A stretch of 64,000 bases of DNA from NCBI GenBank assembly GCA_037783415.1, contig JAZGTN010000003.1:1324501-1388500 (forward strand). Direction: 5' to 3'. The notes beneath the pieces were generated by a model. The model did no database searches and was not told the origin of the DNA. It worked only from the letters and a program-made list of their open reading frames with translations. Source of the DNA: Leptasterias polaris (lineage: Eukaryota > Echinodermata > Asteroidea > Forcipulatida > Asteriidae). This document shows, piece after piece, positions 44,854-56,625 of this stretch. A program made the position numbers and the translations under genes. Each line of letters opens with the position of its first letter. The first letter of the stretch is position 1.

Positions 44854-45538
44854 TATATGGTGCATTATTATGACACAATGCCCATTTATGGATTCCTAAT
44901 TGGTCAAAGAAATCTATGATAAAGAAAATTTAGAATGTGCCTACGAATCAGGTTAACTTCAAAATTGTTTTGCGATTTCTAGTATGAACGTCTTGAATTG
45001 ACAATTAGTTCGTGAATTATAGCATGCTGAGTCTTATCTGGGCCAGTTTGGGACACATTGTGACGTCATGGCCTTGTCCCTCTGCATTGAGAATTCGAGA
45101 TCCTGGTAGTGAATGGCAAAGCTTGTATAAGCACAACATTTGCCTTGCAAAGAAAAAATTGCTTATGATCTGGTTACCTGCCCAAGTTATTCAAATCTAT
45201 GGCTGGTGCTGCTCAGCAAAAGCAGTTGCTAAGCAACATTTTCTGCTTAACAGTTTTCCGAAATTGGCTCAAGTAATCAGTGACGTAACCAGTGGGGGCG
45301 GGAGGGGGGGGGGGGTGAGGTTGCGCTCAGAACTTTAGCCCCCTTGTCCCCCCAACTAAGTGAGATCAACTAAAATGTACGAATGAATAGTCCGTAACAT
45401 ACAAAGCTAGCCGCTCCACTTTATGCCCTTTCCCGCGTTTACCCTCCCCCCATGTTAATGTCTAGTTATGCCACTGCAGGTATCCAGAGACAAATTGCAA
45501 TTTCAGGGGCAACCTCGCTTTAAAATTTCAACTTTTAC
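44854..45538. other. Unannotated stretch with MITE debris
   Basis: AGCAAAAGCAGTTGCTAAGC and ATTTTCTGCTTAACAG near 45215 resemble the end of the element at 9774-10323. Poly(G) lies near 45306. No gene. Confidence 0.4.
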
Positions 45539-45690
45539 TTTTAAAAACTCCCGGATCAGAATTGATTCGGATTCTGGGTCCCGGGGCTGACAAAGAAACC
45601 GGTTGATAAAATGGGATTTTGACTTGGATCCTGCGTCAGCTATAGACACAGCTTCTGGTCAAATCCGGGTAAAAACAACTTGACCCGTTG
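45539..45690 (-). mobile_element. GGGTCA-rich MITE, copy 8 (truncated)
   Basis: TTTTAAAAACTCCCGGATCA, ATTGATTCGGATTCTGGGTC and TGGATCCTGCGTCAGC are present. The second half is shortened and no perfect IR3 remains. Confidence 0.7.
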
Positions 45691-46637
45691 TTGATTGTTT
45701 TTGACGAATAATTTTGATGTTTTTTATTTCTTTTATTATTCTTAATGTCAGGAATGAAAATGTGATTGCTAACTCTCGGACTATTTCTAATTTGCACCGA
45801 TGGATGGAGTTTGTTAGTTTCACAGTCGAGTAACCCGCGAATAAAAGGCCAATATCCCCAGCCTCCTGGATACCAGTTTAACATCAGTTACATATCGACT
45901 TCATAAACAAGATGGCGGAACACATGCTAACTCTCCAAGGTGTCGTGTTCTTGTCTGAACTAGATGGACCTAATTTTCTTGAAACATCACCAATCTCTGC
46001 TCCATCTCTGACATGTAGGGACGAAAAAAGAAAACCTCAATACACAGGGATGTGAAATTATTCGCTAATTCCCTTTCTCGAGCCAACAAAGTCCCGAGCG
46101 TTAATTCCACAGCGCATGCAGGCCCGACTTTTGTACTTTTCGTCATCGCGCTGATCAAATACTGATGTGTCTGCGATATCACGGAGCGAATCGAGCTCAC
46201 GGCAAATTGGGGGATATAGTGTGCCCAAATAGTGCACTAGCTCCCTTCTCCCCAGGTATCAACCCAGAAACCGATTGCTGACGGTGCTTCCTGATCACCA
46301 TATAGATCCCGGAATATGTTTACACGAACTGGTTGGGAGAAATTCGACGTTATAAACTGAAACTATTTATTAAGTTGATATTCGGTAAATAAAAACATTG
46401 CAAGCTTATCTTTTTGGCATGTGTGTGACCAATAAACAAACCAACTAACTTGCCCAACCAACAAACCTACTTAAAAGCACAGAAATCTTCTGCTTAGAAA
46501 ATGATAGGTTACCAATGAAATGCATGTGATATGACGATTAACTGGTTCCCGCCTAAGTATCAACTCATAGCAAATATTTCTCCTAAGGATTTTTTGTTTA
46601 CTGAGCAATTTTAAATTAGACACAGGTTTAAAGGTGC
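45691..46637. other. Unannotated stretch, no gene seen
   Basis: Minus frames at 45636-46200 are uncharacterised. Nothing else. Confidence 0.4.
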
Positions 46638-46860
46638 ACACTCTAAAAACAAAAACTCCCGGTTCAGAACTGACACCTTTCTGGGTTAGTATGACCCAGA
46701 ATCTGAGTCAAAATGCCACAGAAATTTATCAAACTGACGCAGAATCCTATAAAAAAAAATATATATATATATATATACAAATTCTGGGACCGCCTAATCC
46801 AAAGATGGGTGAGCCAACCGGGTCAATTTTGACAAATTCTGACCCTGGAAGTTTCAGCGT
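46638..46860 (+). mobile_element. GGGTCA-rich MITE, copy 9, with TA microsatellite
   Basis: ACACTCTAAAAACAAAAACT, TGGGTTAGTATGACCCAG and ATCAAACTGACGCAGAATCC are in order. At the A-rich joint, where other copies read AAAATCCCAT, this copy has A9 followed by (TA)n at about 46752-46777. It closes at GGAAGTTTCAGCGTAC. Confidence 0.8.
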
Positions 46861-47168
46861 ACTGAACTTTGGATTACAAGTTATTTTTCGTCTTATAAAA
46901 CTCGCAGCGTATTTTCACACGTTAGACCGCTGGTGTGCATTAACAACACGCCATAAAAGGCAATCAGTGTTTGACTATCGACAAATCTTACATTTACGTG
47001 AAGCCAAGAAAAACAATATTGATTCAGGTCAAAAACATATATTAGATGGAAAAGGTGTGGGACAGATTGACATGCAAACCATTCATTGTTGAACAGCTCA
47101 ATTTTTCAATCCTGCTATGACGTCATAGCTTTAAACTTGGATAAGTAAATTTGAGCCCTAAACAAAGC

Positions 47169-47444
47169 TATACAGCAATCCTTCACCGATCTTAAACTCT
47201 TGGTGGCAGCAGACATGCCGCCATTACTGCGGTGGTACCTGGGTGCTACTGCGCTGCCTAACGACGGGTTTAAGGGTTGGGCTACAAGGCGATCATCTGA
47301 TCAGTCACGGGTTATTGGACTTTTACTTTGCAAATCGCTTAAACCCGACGCTAGGCAGCGCAGTAGCACCCAGGTACCACCGCAATAATGGAGGCATATC
47401 TGCTGCCACCAAGAGTTTAAGATCGGTGAAGGATTGCTGTATAT
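47169..47444. mobile_element. Foldback MITE, copy 2
   Basis: TATACAGCAATCCTTCACCG opens it and GTGAAGGATTGCTGTATA closes it. The arms contain TGGTGGCAGCAGACATGCC and GGTGCTACTGCGCTGCCTA, inverted on the right. The spacer GGCGATCATCTGATCAGTC matches copy 1 at 233-503. Terminal TATA suggests a TA target site. Confidence 0.88.
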
Positions 47445-48989
47445 AAGTTTGTTTAATCCCCAAATGTACCTGGAACTTATAAACCACAATTCAAGGGAAA
47501 CTGACTGGGTAAACGTTTCGACCTAGTCACCTTTAGGCCTACACAATTTAGAGTGACCTTGTACATATAGGGACAATTCTTGGAAGGTAAGAAACTACAC
47601 CGGTCATATAACAAGTTTTACATTATTGTCTTTGTATCATTTTGAATAAATAGAATTGTAAAATAACAACTGAACAAGCTTTGAGATGTACTGCCTGTCT
47701 TCTTTAGCATCAATACTTGATCAAAGTTGCACGGTGCTTTTTCCAAAAGTTTAAATGTTTTCTTCCACTGAGTTGTGTACAAATTGTGCATCCACAGTCC
47801 ACAATCTTTTTATTTGTAAACGCTTGAAGTCAAACGTAGCATGGTCTATACATTCTTGCTTATACCCTATCTGTTGATGTTTAGGCGTTATTGACAAACT
47901 GGTTTACACAGGAAATGGGAAATAGAAAACGCCTGGGGATTTTGCAGAAAGACATTGCAAATCAAATTACTTTCTGATACAGCAATCCATGTTGTTATGA
48001 AGCAATGTTGATGTTGTTGTTGTTGTTGTTATTGTCACGACTCGGTTCACTGGAGGAAACACATAATCAAAATTTCTCTCATTTTGACGTCAATGTACGA
48101 GTAATTGGACGTCAGCACAATAATGCCAGCCACTTGGTATCCCTACAATTACGTAATTCGTGACGCAGGCATCATTACAAAACGTTATTCATGACGCAGT
48201 CATAACATACGCACAGGGCCCGGATGATATTAATTACAAAACCATACCATGACTTTTAAAGAGATACGATTTTGATTTGGGGAAGAGTACATTCATTAAC
48301 ATGTGGAGTACATGTATGTTCATGAAAAAGTACATAGTTATTTCAACCAACCTCATTTCAAAAGGTTACTAAGTTCATTATTATAATAAAGCAAAGTTGA
48401 AAACTTTGACTTTGTTCTCACACTTTGATTTTGTTCTCCCATTAACACTCAAGTCTCTCGTCTTGCTGATAGTACAGAGAATCTATAAAACAAAAATAAG
48501 GTCGTATTTTATGCAGAATTTGAGGCTGGGCACGGTCGAGATAAATCAAACAATTCTTTCAAATACATCATATTAATCTCTTCTAGGAAGAAGAGGTGGC
48601 TCTGTTAAGAGCCTGTTTGTTTGTTCTCGGCGATTGATATCTTTTTTCAAAATCAGATTAAAATTCAATTTTCTCCTCGAAAACAGCAGTTCGGTTGCAA
48701 ATAATTCTCCAGATAATTGGTACTAGGTTTGACCTTGTATTATGCTTTGTGATTAAAGTCCGGCATGTTTGTGTCACATGATAATCACACAATAACTAAC
48801 CCTTAATTCCAGGTATGTTGTTGGCTTTTCGAGAGACTAATTTCCGAACGTTAAGCCTCGGTTTTTAAGAAATATTTCAATCATCTTAAAAACTTGCAGA
48901 GATATATCAGATGAAAAACGGAGTGTTCTTTTGGGGTTTTTAAAGTAAAAAAACAAAAAACTAAATCTTGGAGAGGCTGGTGCTATTAT
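47445..48989. other. Unannotated stretch, one microsatellite
   Basis: (GTT)n at about 48010-48031 and a CRE octamer near 48085. No gene. Confidence 0.4.
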
Positions 48990-49230
48990 GAGCTTCATAA
49001 CTTTGCCAAAATCTTGCCTTATATTGATTCAAAGACAGTGAGAACGTCACTCATTAGAAAAACTTTCACAATATGACCAAACCGTACTTTGTCTTGATTC
49101 AAAGAGAGAAGAACAACATTGGACACATTTTGACAATGACCAACCTTACCTTAGGAGAATAAGAACATCACAAGAAACACTTTGACAATATGACCAAACC
49201 ATACCTTATCTTGATTCAAAGAGCGTAAGC
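48990..49230 (+). repeat. Degenerate array with TTATCTTGATTCAAAG core
   Basis: CTTATATTGATTCAAAGACA (49018), CTTTGTCTTGATTCAAAGAG (49087), a worn unit at 49150, and CCTTATCTTGATTCAAAGAG (49202) occur with AATATGACCAAACC between them. The spacing is about 57-75 bp. Confidence 0.7.
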
Positions 49231-50248
49231 ATGGACACTGTAATAAATCACCATTTAATGGACGTACAAGCAATGATAAATTTGACCACGGACCCTTGGT
49301 GTTTCGGCACCTACGCGACCCGCCCGGCCCGTCGCTTCGCACGCCAGCAATTTATCAAGATATCTAACACCGGCAAGACAAACACGCACATTAGTGGATG
49401 GTACGTGGTCGCATTAAGGGATACAATTACGCATGCTTCGCGAGTGTAAGTGATACTTGGGTGTCTATCCAGAACAATCTTGAAAACTGCGTGATGCACA
49501 AATGTCCAGCCGAGGTAGGGCCAAGGCCAAGCAATTGGTATAATTATACTCTGGAGATAGATTTAAAGGTCTGACACATCATTGGTTTGCGAACGAGTAA
49601 ATGTATATGCGCATCCTCTATCCCGTCGTTAAGTCATTTCGTCCCCGCGTGCGTATCTGCTCCAAGCCCAAAGATTTCACTGTGTGATCGAATAACATTA
49701 ACAACACTTTAAGATTCCGTTGGGAGGAGGTTGTGCGCGTTGTTTACTTCTTGTCTTCACCAGGAAATATAATTTATATCATAAAATATCCTTTGAACAT
49801 TTTAATTTTAACAAGTTAATTCAAATACTTTTGTCTAGAAGATGTCTATTTGTTCCGTTTGTAATTATATATTTACTTTTGGGGACCTACAAAACTGAAT
49901 GATCATTAAAAAACACAACCTGAATGAAATAACTCTTATTAAGCAAATGCTTAAACATGTATGTCATAAATTAGCAAGGAACATTTCACTCAAGTTGAAA
50001 TGCACCTCTTTCGAAACATTCGAGGCCGGAATATAAAGTTGTGACGTCAATCTTCGCTTCGCATTCATCACATGAAGTATGAACCTGGCATAAAGCGAGT
50101 AATTTCACAAAGTGGCATTATTGTTCAAGAAATTGTGGTATTTGTATGTCCTAAATAAATAACTACAAATTGAACTGGGAGAAATCTATTAGAAAAAGTA
50201 TTTTTTAGTATTGTAAAAAAATATTCAACTATCTTACACTTTTATGTC
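49231..50248. other. Unannotated stretch, no gene seen
   Basis: Overlapping frames near 49231-49499 have no known product. CRE octamer at about 50042. Confidence 0.4.
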
Positions 50249-50380
50249 TACACTCTCGTAGTGTCTGACCAAATTATTGGTCAGTATTGACTAGGACTTT
50301 ATGTCAAAATGTCAAAACTGACGCATAGGCCTAATGCGAGTTATGAATCCCATATTTTAACAAATTTCCGGGTCAGACAC
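50249..50380 (+). mobile_element. GGGTCA-rich MITE, copy 10 (worn)
   Basis: TACACTCTCGTAGTGTCTGA, TTGGTCAGTATTGACTAGG, AAACTGACGCATAGGCC and TTCCGGGTCAGACAC keep the family order with heavy substitution. The right terminus is missing. Confidence 0.65.
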
Positions 50381-51068
50381 TGGTATCAACGTTAGAAACT
50401 GGTATAAATTTATTAACCAAAACTATACCAAAACCAAAACCTTTACACTATAGCATTTCTCGTTGTATAAGCAGCACAAGTCACAAACTAACAGCAGTTC
50501 CATTGTAACGAGAGTGCCTCTAAATGTAATAAAAAACCTAAATTAATTTAATAAATCACGCATAAAAGGGGCACTCTTTGCATAACCTACATACCAGTTA
50601 ACCAAGATTTTAATTGATGGAGGTTTGAAGTGCTTGCAGGCGAACCGTATCGTACATAGAGATGTGTACGTGTAATGTGTGCTTCTCGCAACGTGTTCAT
50701 TAGTCTTGAATTTTAGATTTTTATGATTGCATGGGCCAAACCACGGCCGCCGGCAGCTAACCTTTATTTCCCCCTCGCAACACAGCAAAGTAATGTTTTA
50801 AAAATGATTAGAAATCGCGAGATTGCTCGGGGGAGTGCGTATTAGGAAGTCTTTTGGAGAAAGCTCGTTTCTTCGGAGCAATGGATAAAACAGTGGGTTT
50901 CCTGCGTATAAATGCGCAACTGATTGATCACTAAGTTTTGATTAGGTGAATAAGAGAGATTATTCAACGGTTTTTTCAACGGTTTTTGTATTTTATTTGT
51001 TTTTACTATTTACTGTAGACACCTATCAAGTTATTAAGTGAAAATGTTACATAATTAACCTCGTAGCA
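50381..51068. other. Unannotated stretch, no feature seen
   Basis: The minus frame at 50543-50788 is not recognisable. Nothing else. Confidence 0.4.
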
Positions 51069-51372
51069 TTGGTCCCAAACGATTGCCGTAAAAATTATAC
51101 GGTACAAAACAACTGCCGTAAAATTAACGGTCCAATACAATTGCCGTAAATTTTACAATCTCAAATATTGCCGTAAAATTTACTGTACCTTTCAGAAAGG
51201 CTTCACTACATAAAACGGTACAGTATGTAATACAAAAGGTTCGCTTTCCATTAACAAAAGGTAAATGCAGTGGATCCTTTACGGTTGATTTAAAAAAAAA
51301 TGATACCCGTAAATTTTACGGTGATTGTTAGGCACCGTTGCTGCCCGGTTCATGGTCGCCGTAAAACCACTG
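51069..51372. repeat. GCCGTAAA-rich repeat
   Basis: GCCGTAAAAATTATACGG, GCCGTAAAATTAACGG, GCCGTAAATTTTAC, GCCGTAAAATTTACTG and CCGTAAATTTTACGGTG recur within 300 bp. Each is a short near-palindrome built on CCGTAAA/TTTACGG. It looks like a diverged minisatellite or a MITE with repeated hairpins. Confidence 0.6.
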
Positions 51373-51704
51373 GAACTTTGTTACAGTGAAGTCTCAGAAG
51401 AGAGAGTCAACCCGTATAAGGCCTCTGTATATACTGAGGACGTCACGGTCCCTTTAACTCTTTGCGTAAAGTGATGTAACTGTGTACTGCTTTTCCGACA
51501 GTTGTACAGAGACACCCATTCTTCCGCAAAATGGTCAACACATTGTGACGTAAGTTGTACTAAGGTCTCTTGGAAAGCCAGAGATAGAAATTTCATCGCT
51601 ATAGATACAACTTCAATCATAGTAATAGTAACAATTTAAGGTTCATTAAAACCTTCAGTTATTTGGATATTGGATGTTATAGATTTCTTGTAGGCCTACA
51701 CCTT

Positions 51705-51870
51705 TGTCAGAAAATGCAGGTCCTGACGTAGAATCCGTGTTAACATCCATTTGTTCCCAGTTTCCGGGTCAGCCTGACCCTCAAATGGGTCAGCCTGACC
51801 CTCAAATGGGTTAGGAGACCCATGACCAGAAACCAGGTCATTTCTGATTTAGTTTTTTTTATTTATAGAG
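51705..51870 (+). mobile_element. GGGTCA-rich MITE, copy 11
   Basis: TCCTGACGTAGAATCCGTG and TTCCGGGTCAGCCTGACCC are followed by a duplicated 21-bp stretch, giving two perfect GGTCAnnnTGACC sites (51767-51779 and 51788-51800) in direct repeat. The left half of the family consensus is absent. Confidence 0.72.
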
Positions 51871-52249
51871 TCTACCCGTTTAGACTAAGCTGTCTGCTCT
51901 TAATGTTTACGAATTACCACAGCCACCTTACTGTATCCCTGAAAACTGCTGACAATAAAACAATATTACTTGGACCTTCTGTTTTTTTAAAGTCAAACAC
52001 AATATTTCTAATTGATGTTTTTGGTCAAGCTTAAGAAAAACAGACAGCATTATCAGAAAATAGTTTGTATTTATTCAGGAAAAAAGGCAAAGATGAGGTA
52101 GACCTAAATGTATGCCATTGTTTTGTCGAAATGCTATTATTTTGTATATTAGCTTGTCGCCAAGATGGCCTTGTGGACGAGCGGCAATAGGTGGAAATTA
52201 CCCACGCATGCACTCAAGGGCCTAGACAGAACTATAGTCTAGTACCACC

Positions 52250-53300
52250 TTGAATAAAAATCCATTTGATAGAATCTGGCTGGAACATCTGTGGCACTCT
52301 AGTATTTCATAATGTTTCCCCGGAAAGAAATGTATACAATACCATCATTGCTCGTTGCACTAAACATTATTTAGCAATAGCAATGTGGTGCGCTAGTGTT
52401 TGGAAATGCTATAGTATCTTCTTAAAATACTAAATATCATTGAGTTATATAGTATTGTTGGAATTAGTTTGTATCGATGTGTAAATAACTATTGTGGTTC
52501 GATGCGAATCACTAATGTCATGTTGTGGCAGTCTAGAAACAACAATAACATCATTGAGCCATTACTAGATATTATTTAGTTATAGAAATGTGGTGCACTA
52601 TGTGTGAAAATGCTTTTTGGAAATAATATGCTATGCTATCACTTCTCAATGTACTACATGTATATTATATCATTGAGGTATAGAGTCTCGTAGTATGAAC
52701 TACTCTCATGAGAATCAGATATTATCGCGGTGTGGCACTGTAGCCTGCTATCTTCCGTAATGTTTCCTGGCAGTTATAATAATTGCGCAATTTATTAAAG
52801 TGTTATTTAGTTATAGGATGTCCTGTTTAAGCCAAAAGCCATTGTGTTTCCTGAAAAATAAATCGTACCGTTGCTAGAAATGCTTGATAAAGTTATACCA
52901 CTGTGGTAAATACTCCGGTATTTCATGTTTCCTGAAGAACTGCAAAACTATTGTTATTGCTCAACATACTTAAGCTAAACAGTTTTGGCACATCTTGTAC
53001 ACATAATGTTTCCTGAAAAATATTCCATACCATCAAATACTCAATTTACGAAGAAAACTATACATCTATTGACCTATATTTTCCTTTTTAGGATAGTTGG
53101 CTTATACCATAGGCTAGTGTTTATTTAATATACTAAAAGGTCATCGTTTGATATCCTATGCAGCCTCAATGCTCTCCTAATTGAATATGTTTCCTGAAAA
53201 ATATCAAACCTTTTTGGTAACAAATACTATTATGTTGATTAGTTTAAGTATTGTGGCTTTCTGGGCAGCTATTCCATAATGTATCCTGAACATGAATTAT
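52250..53300 (+). repeat. Ancient tandem array, 80-90-bp unit
   Basis: The core TAATGTTTCCTGAAAAATA starts at or near 52313, 52761, 52845, 52926, 53007, 53188 and 53280, mostly 81-92 bp apart or a multiple of that. It is preceded by GTGGCACTCTAGTATTTCA-like sequence and followed by ATACCATTGCTCA-like sequence. The units between 52340 and 52750 are very diverged. Confidence 0.68.
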
Positions 53301-54601
53301 TGTTCATTGTATAGCAATTTATTATAACAATGTTCTTTAATTACTCTTAGATTGTTTAATACGTCTACTACAAGAAATAATAAACTAAAGGTTGCATACT
53401 ACACTTATAATATAATGTTATTCTATCGCATTTTCAGAAATCTCTTTGTTTCAAAATTATTATTTAAAACTATAGATATAATTTCACTGCTTAACTTATT
53501 TAGTTACGCCGACATCTTGCCCTGAAAATTACGACTGTTATGGTCCATAATTTGTCTATTTGTTATATTTTGTTAATTCATAATAATGAAGGAGTTACAT
53601 CGTTGTTTTTGGAAAGCCATTCTTCCAGCATAAGTTATTTTTCAGGTGTAACATTTTATTGCGTTGATTTCTGAATATGAAAATTTAATGGTCACCTATT
53701 TTTTTCTCAAGTACAAATTAATTAACGAAACATTCATCTACGTATGTGTAAGTTATCATGCCTTTAGGCGACTCTCGGGGTAAAATTTACAAACATAAAA
53801 GGATGAGCTAACCTTCCTCTTGTTAGATTACACAATAGTGTCCACGTTCAGTCTGTCCGAATCAGAATGGAGCAAAAGCAACAATACAACAAAATACTGG
53901 GTTTTTTGTCCAAATGATTTTTTTCCCCCTTCTTCTTATTTTGTGACTGATGTTAATTCTAGGTCATCATGCCCGGCCAGCGTTCCATTGGAGGACACGT
54001 TTTTGTATACAAACTGGAGCAACCTTTGTAAAGGACGCGTTGCGACAGCACTGCTGCGTGGATCACTATAGGCCGGCCATTTTGGAATCACGACGGGAAG
54101 CCATGATTTACTCTGCGCGGTCTGCCACAGCTGTGGCTCATTGCTCCAAATTTCCAACTTAGTAACACCTCAGTACATTTTATTATCAAAATAGACCCAT
54201 GTCGACGTACTGCGATGCAAAATATTGCTTAGTCAGACGATATTACCAAATTTTAATAACGTTTGTGGGATCTGACATTACTAAGAAATCAAGCAACGTG
54301 ATTGTGAACTAGCCTGAGGTTTTTGTACTTTTTTTTGAGAAAGAGGAGATATGTTTTCTTTCATTTGCCTTGAGTTTTTTTTTCACTCAATAAGCTAAAG
54401 AAGTTGCATTCTAACATTAAAATGCTGAAAATGTATCCGTATATTTCTGAAAAAATTAAGAAAAGTGAAAGAACAGTGTAACTTCAAATTAATCTTATTT
54501 GGGGGAGGGGTTACGTTTTAGTTGAGAAGCGTTGGATCAATGGAATGTGGTATTTATGTTAAGTGTAAAACTTTTTAATGATGAGCAATAATGGCGAATA
54601 A
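53301..54601. other. Unannotated stretch, no gene seen
   Basis: AT-rich. A GC-richer segment at about 53990-54130 (GGACGCGTTGCGACAGCAC, GGCCGGCCATTTTGG) may be an old MITE end. No exon. Confidence 0.4.
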
Positions 54602-54818
54602 CCCTCAAAAGAGTCAGAATTGACCCAGATTCGAGGTCCCTATATGCCTTGACCGATTTCTGGGTCAGTATGACCCGGAATATGTGTCAAAATTACTCAT
54701 AAATGAGTCAAACTGACGCAGAATCCAACTTTCGAACCATCTTGGTCAACTTAACCCAGAAATGGGTTAGGGGCCCCGAGACCTGGGGTCAATTGTGACG
54801 CTGGAGTTTTTATAGTGA
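54602..54818 (+). mobile_element. GGGTCA-rich MITE, copy 12
   Basis: CCCTCAAAAGAGTCAGAATT, TGGGTCAGTATGACCCGGAA, GAGTCAAACTGACGCAGAAT and GGTCAACTTAACCCAG are in order. Perfect GGTCAnnnTGACC at 54663-54675. Confidence 0.82.
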
Positions 54819-54993
54819 ATCCTTGGAGATATCTACGTCGGAAACGCTACCAATGTAAAGACAACATGTTTCATGCCCGAGAATAGGGTACCCCCCACCA
54901 CCCACCCCCAATGTTCCCACAATTTTAACATACTGTTTTTCTCTTGTACAAAAGCACCCCCTAATTTCCTCTAAAGAAGGCTGAGATTCAAAG

Positions 54994-56625
54994 CAGGGGC
55001 GGATACAGGGGGGGGGGCGTGGGGGCGCACGCCCCCCCCCCCCTTTTTGCTTGAGAAAAAAAAAAAAATATTATCTCAGTGATTTTTTTTTACAGCCATA
55101 GGCCTACTGTATTTACATAATATTGGATGGCTTTGAGTGTGATACAAGAATATATTGCTCGAGCTATGACACTTTGTTTCATTTGTGGACCACTATTAAT
55201 TCACTGACTGATGAGGAATTACACGTGAATCTGTGTGACTTGTGTGGACATCGTGTTTTTCTCACACACTGAACATAAGCGCGAAACACCTGCACATGCC
55301 TGGCGCGGGGTCCGGGGGCGTGAAGATCATACACCCGCAGCGTGAGTCGACCATGCCGCCTGTGTGTGCACATTGTGCGAAGAAGTTTCTGGCTGCAGGT
55401 CAGCACGCGTGCGCGCTAAATACAATGTGACTTTAACAATACAAACTTCGGAAACTAGTATTAAGATTTAAAAAAGTGAAGACATAGCCCCATGAATAGG
55501 GCCAATCCACTTCGTATCCTTGGCTCTAGCACCATTGCATTCCTATTTTTGTGCCCTATTTAATTTGTAATCCGGGTTATTAAACTTACTAATAGAATGC
55601 TACTGTACTTGTAGAAAGCCCTAATGCTTAATTGTTTTTTAAAAACATCACAGATCTTTTGGGAAAATTGTTTGCTTTACGAATCGCGAGTGTGATTTTT
55701 TTCCCACATATTATTAACTTGCGCGAAAAACCATTGTCATCTTCCCTCAACAATCCACAATAGTTATACGATCAACTGCTGATATTTAATGGGGACCAAA
55801 CTGATTCACTCAGCGCGCCATCAAGGTCTTGTGAAATAATGTGGTGCGCATCTTAAGCCCGTCTGTGCAAAAGATATTATGCTCAGCGCATTATGTAAAT
55901 CAGTCTGGTCCCCATTAGATCGAATAAATATTGTGAAATTGTTCAGGGAACCCAACTAGTATGGTTCTCGCGCAAGTTGTTAATACGTGATCAAAAAATT
56001 CACTCTCGCGACTCGAAAGGCAATCAATTTTCCCCAAAAATCCGTGATGTTAAAAAAAAGTTAGCATTAGGGCTTTCTACAAGAAGGCCTACAGTAGTAG
56101 CATTCAATCTGTAAGTTTTATAACCCGGATTAAAAATTACATCGGGCACAACAATAGGATTGCAATGGTGCTACCAATTGGCAAGGATACGAACGAAGTG
56201 GATTGGCCCAATATAGGGCCAGTGAAGACATAGCATCGTATAATCATGGTGTCTCACTCTGTTCAGAAAATCACAGATTATTCAAGAAAGAGGGTTAATA
56301 TCTGTTGTGTTTCTTTCAAACTGGTAATTATCAATTGTGCAGATAGTACACCTATGCAGGGCTGGGGGAGGGGGGCTATGCCTCTAGGCCTACCCTCACA
56401 TTTTCGTACATTAATGTTATTATTGCTCGAGATATTGCATGAGATCGCACCACAGAGCATCTAGAATCCTAACTGTTTCGGAGCATTTAAGCGGGCCCCG
56501 TAACCGGCCCATATGCCGTAAGGGCTTCGCGTTACGCGCTCGTAGGAGCCACAAATTGCATTCACCATTTGCTGCTTGGTAAATTTTCACGCCCCCCCGT
56601 TTGGAAAATCCTGGATCCGCCCCTG
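54994..56625. mobile_element. hAT-like element remnant containing a foldback insertion
   Basis: CAGGGGCGGATACAGG on the left and CCTGGATCCGCCCCTG on the right are inverted. CAGGGGCGGATCC is a well-known style of hAT terminus. CAAAG occurs on both outer sides (54989-54993, 56626-56630), but hAT duplications are 8 bp, so the flank is only partly consistent. Inside, the plus strand at 55290-55427 reads MPPVCAHCAKKFLAAGQHAC, a short Cys/His peptide of unknown origin. No transposase is present. Confidence 0.6.
55475..56234. mobile_element. Foldback element with 14-bp direct flanks
   Basis: Arms of about 290-300 bp are inverted around a centre near 55820-55860. Matching blocks include GGGCCAATCCACTTCGT, TAATCCGGGTTAT, TAGAAAGCCCTAATGCT, TTAACTTGCGCGA and TAATGGGGACCAAACTG, each returning in reverse complement. 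AGTGAAGACATAGC at 55475-55488 and 56221-56234 flanks it in direct orientation, which looks like a target-site duplication. It has no coding capacity. Confidence 0.8.

Noticed and set aside
49311..49499. Minus-strand frame with a hydrophobic segment
   Set aside because: Overlaps another open frame on the plus strand and lacks splice or start context.
55290..55427. CAHCAKKF...GQHAC as a zinc finger
   Set aside because: Too short, with no repeated finger and no consensus spacing, and it lies inside a hAT-like remnant.
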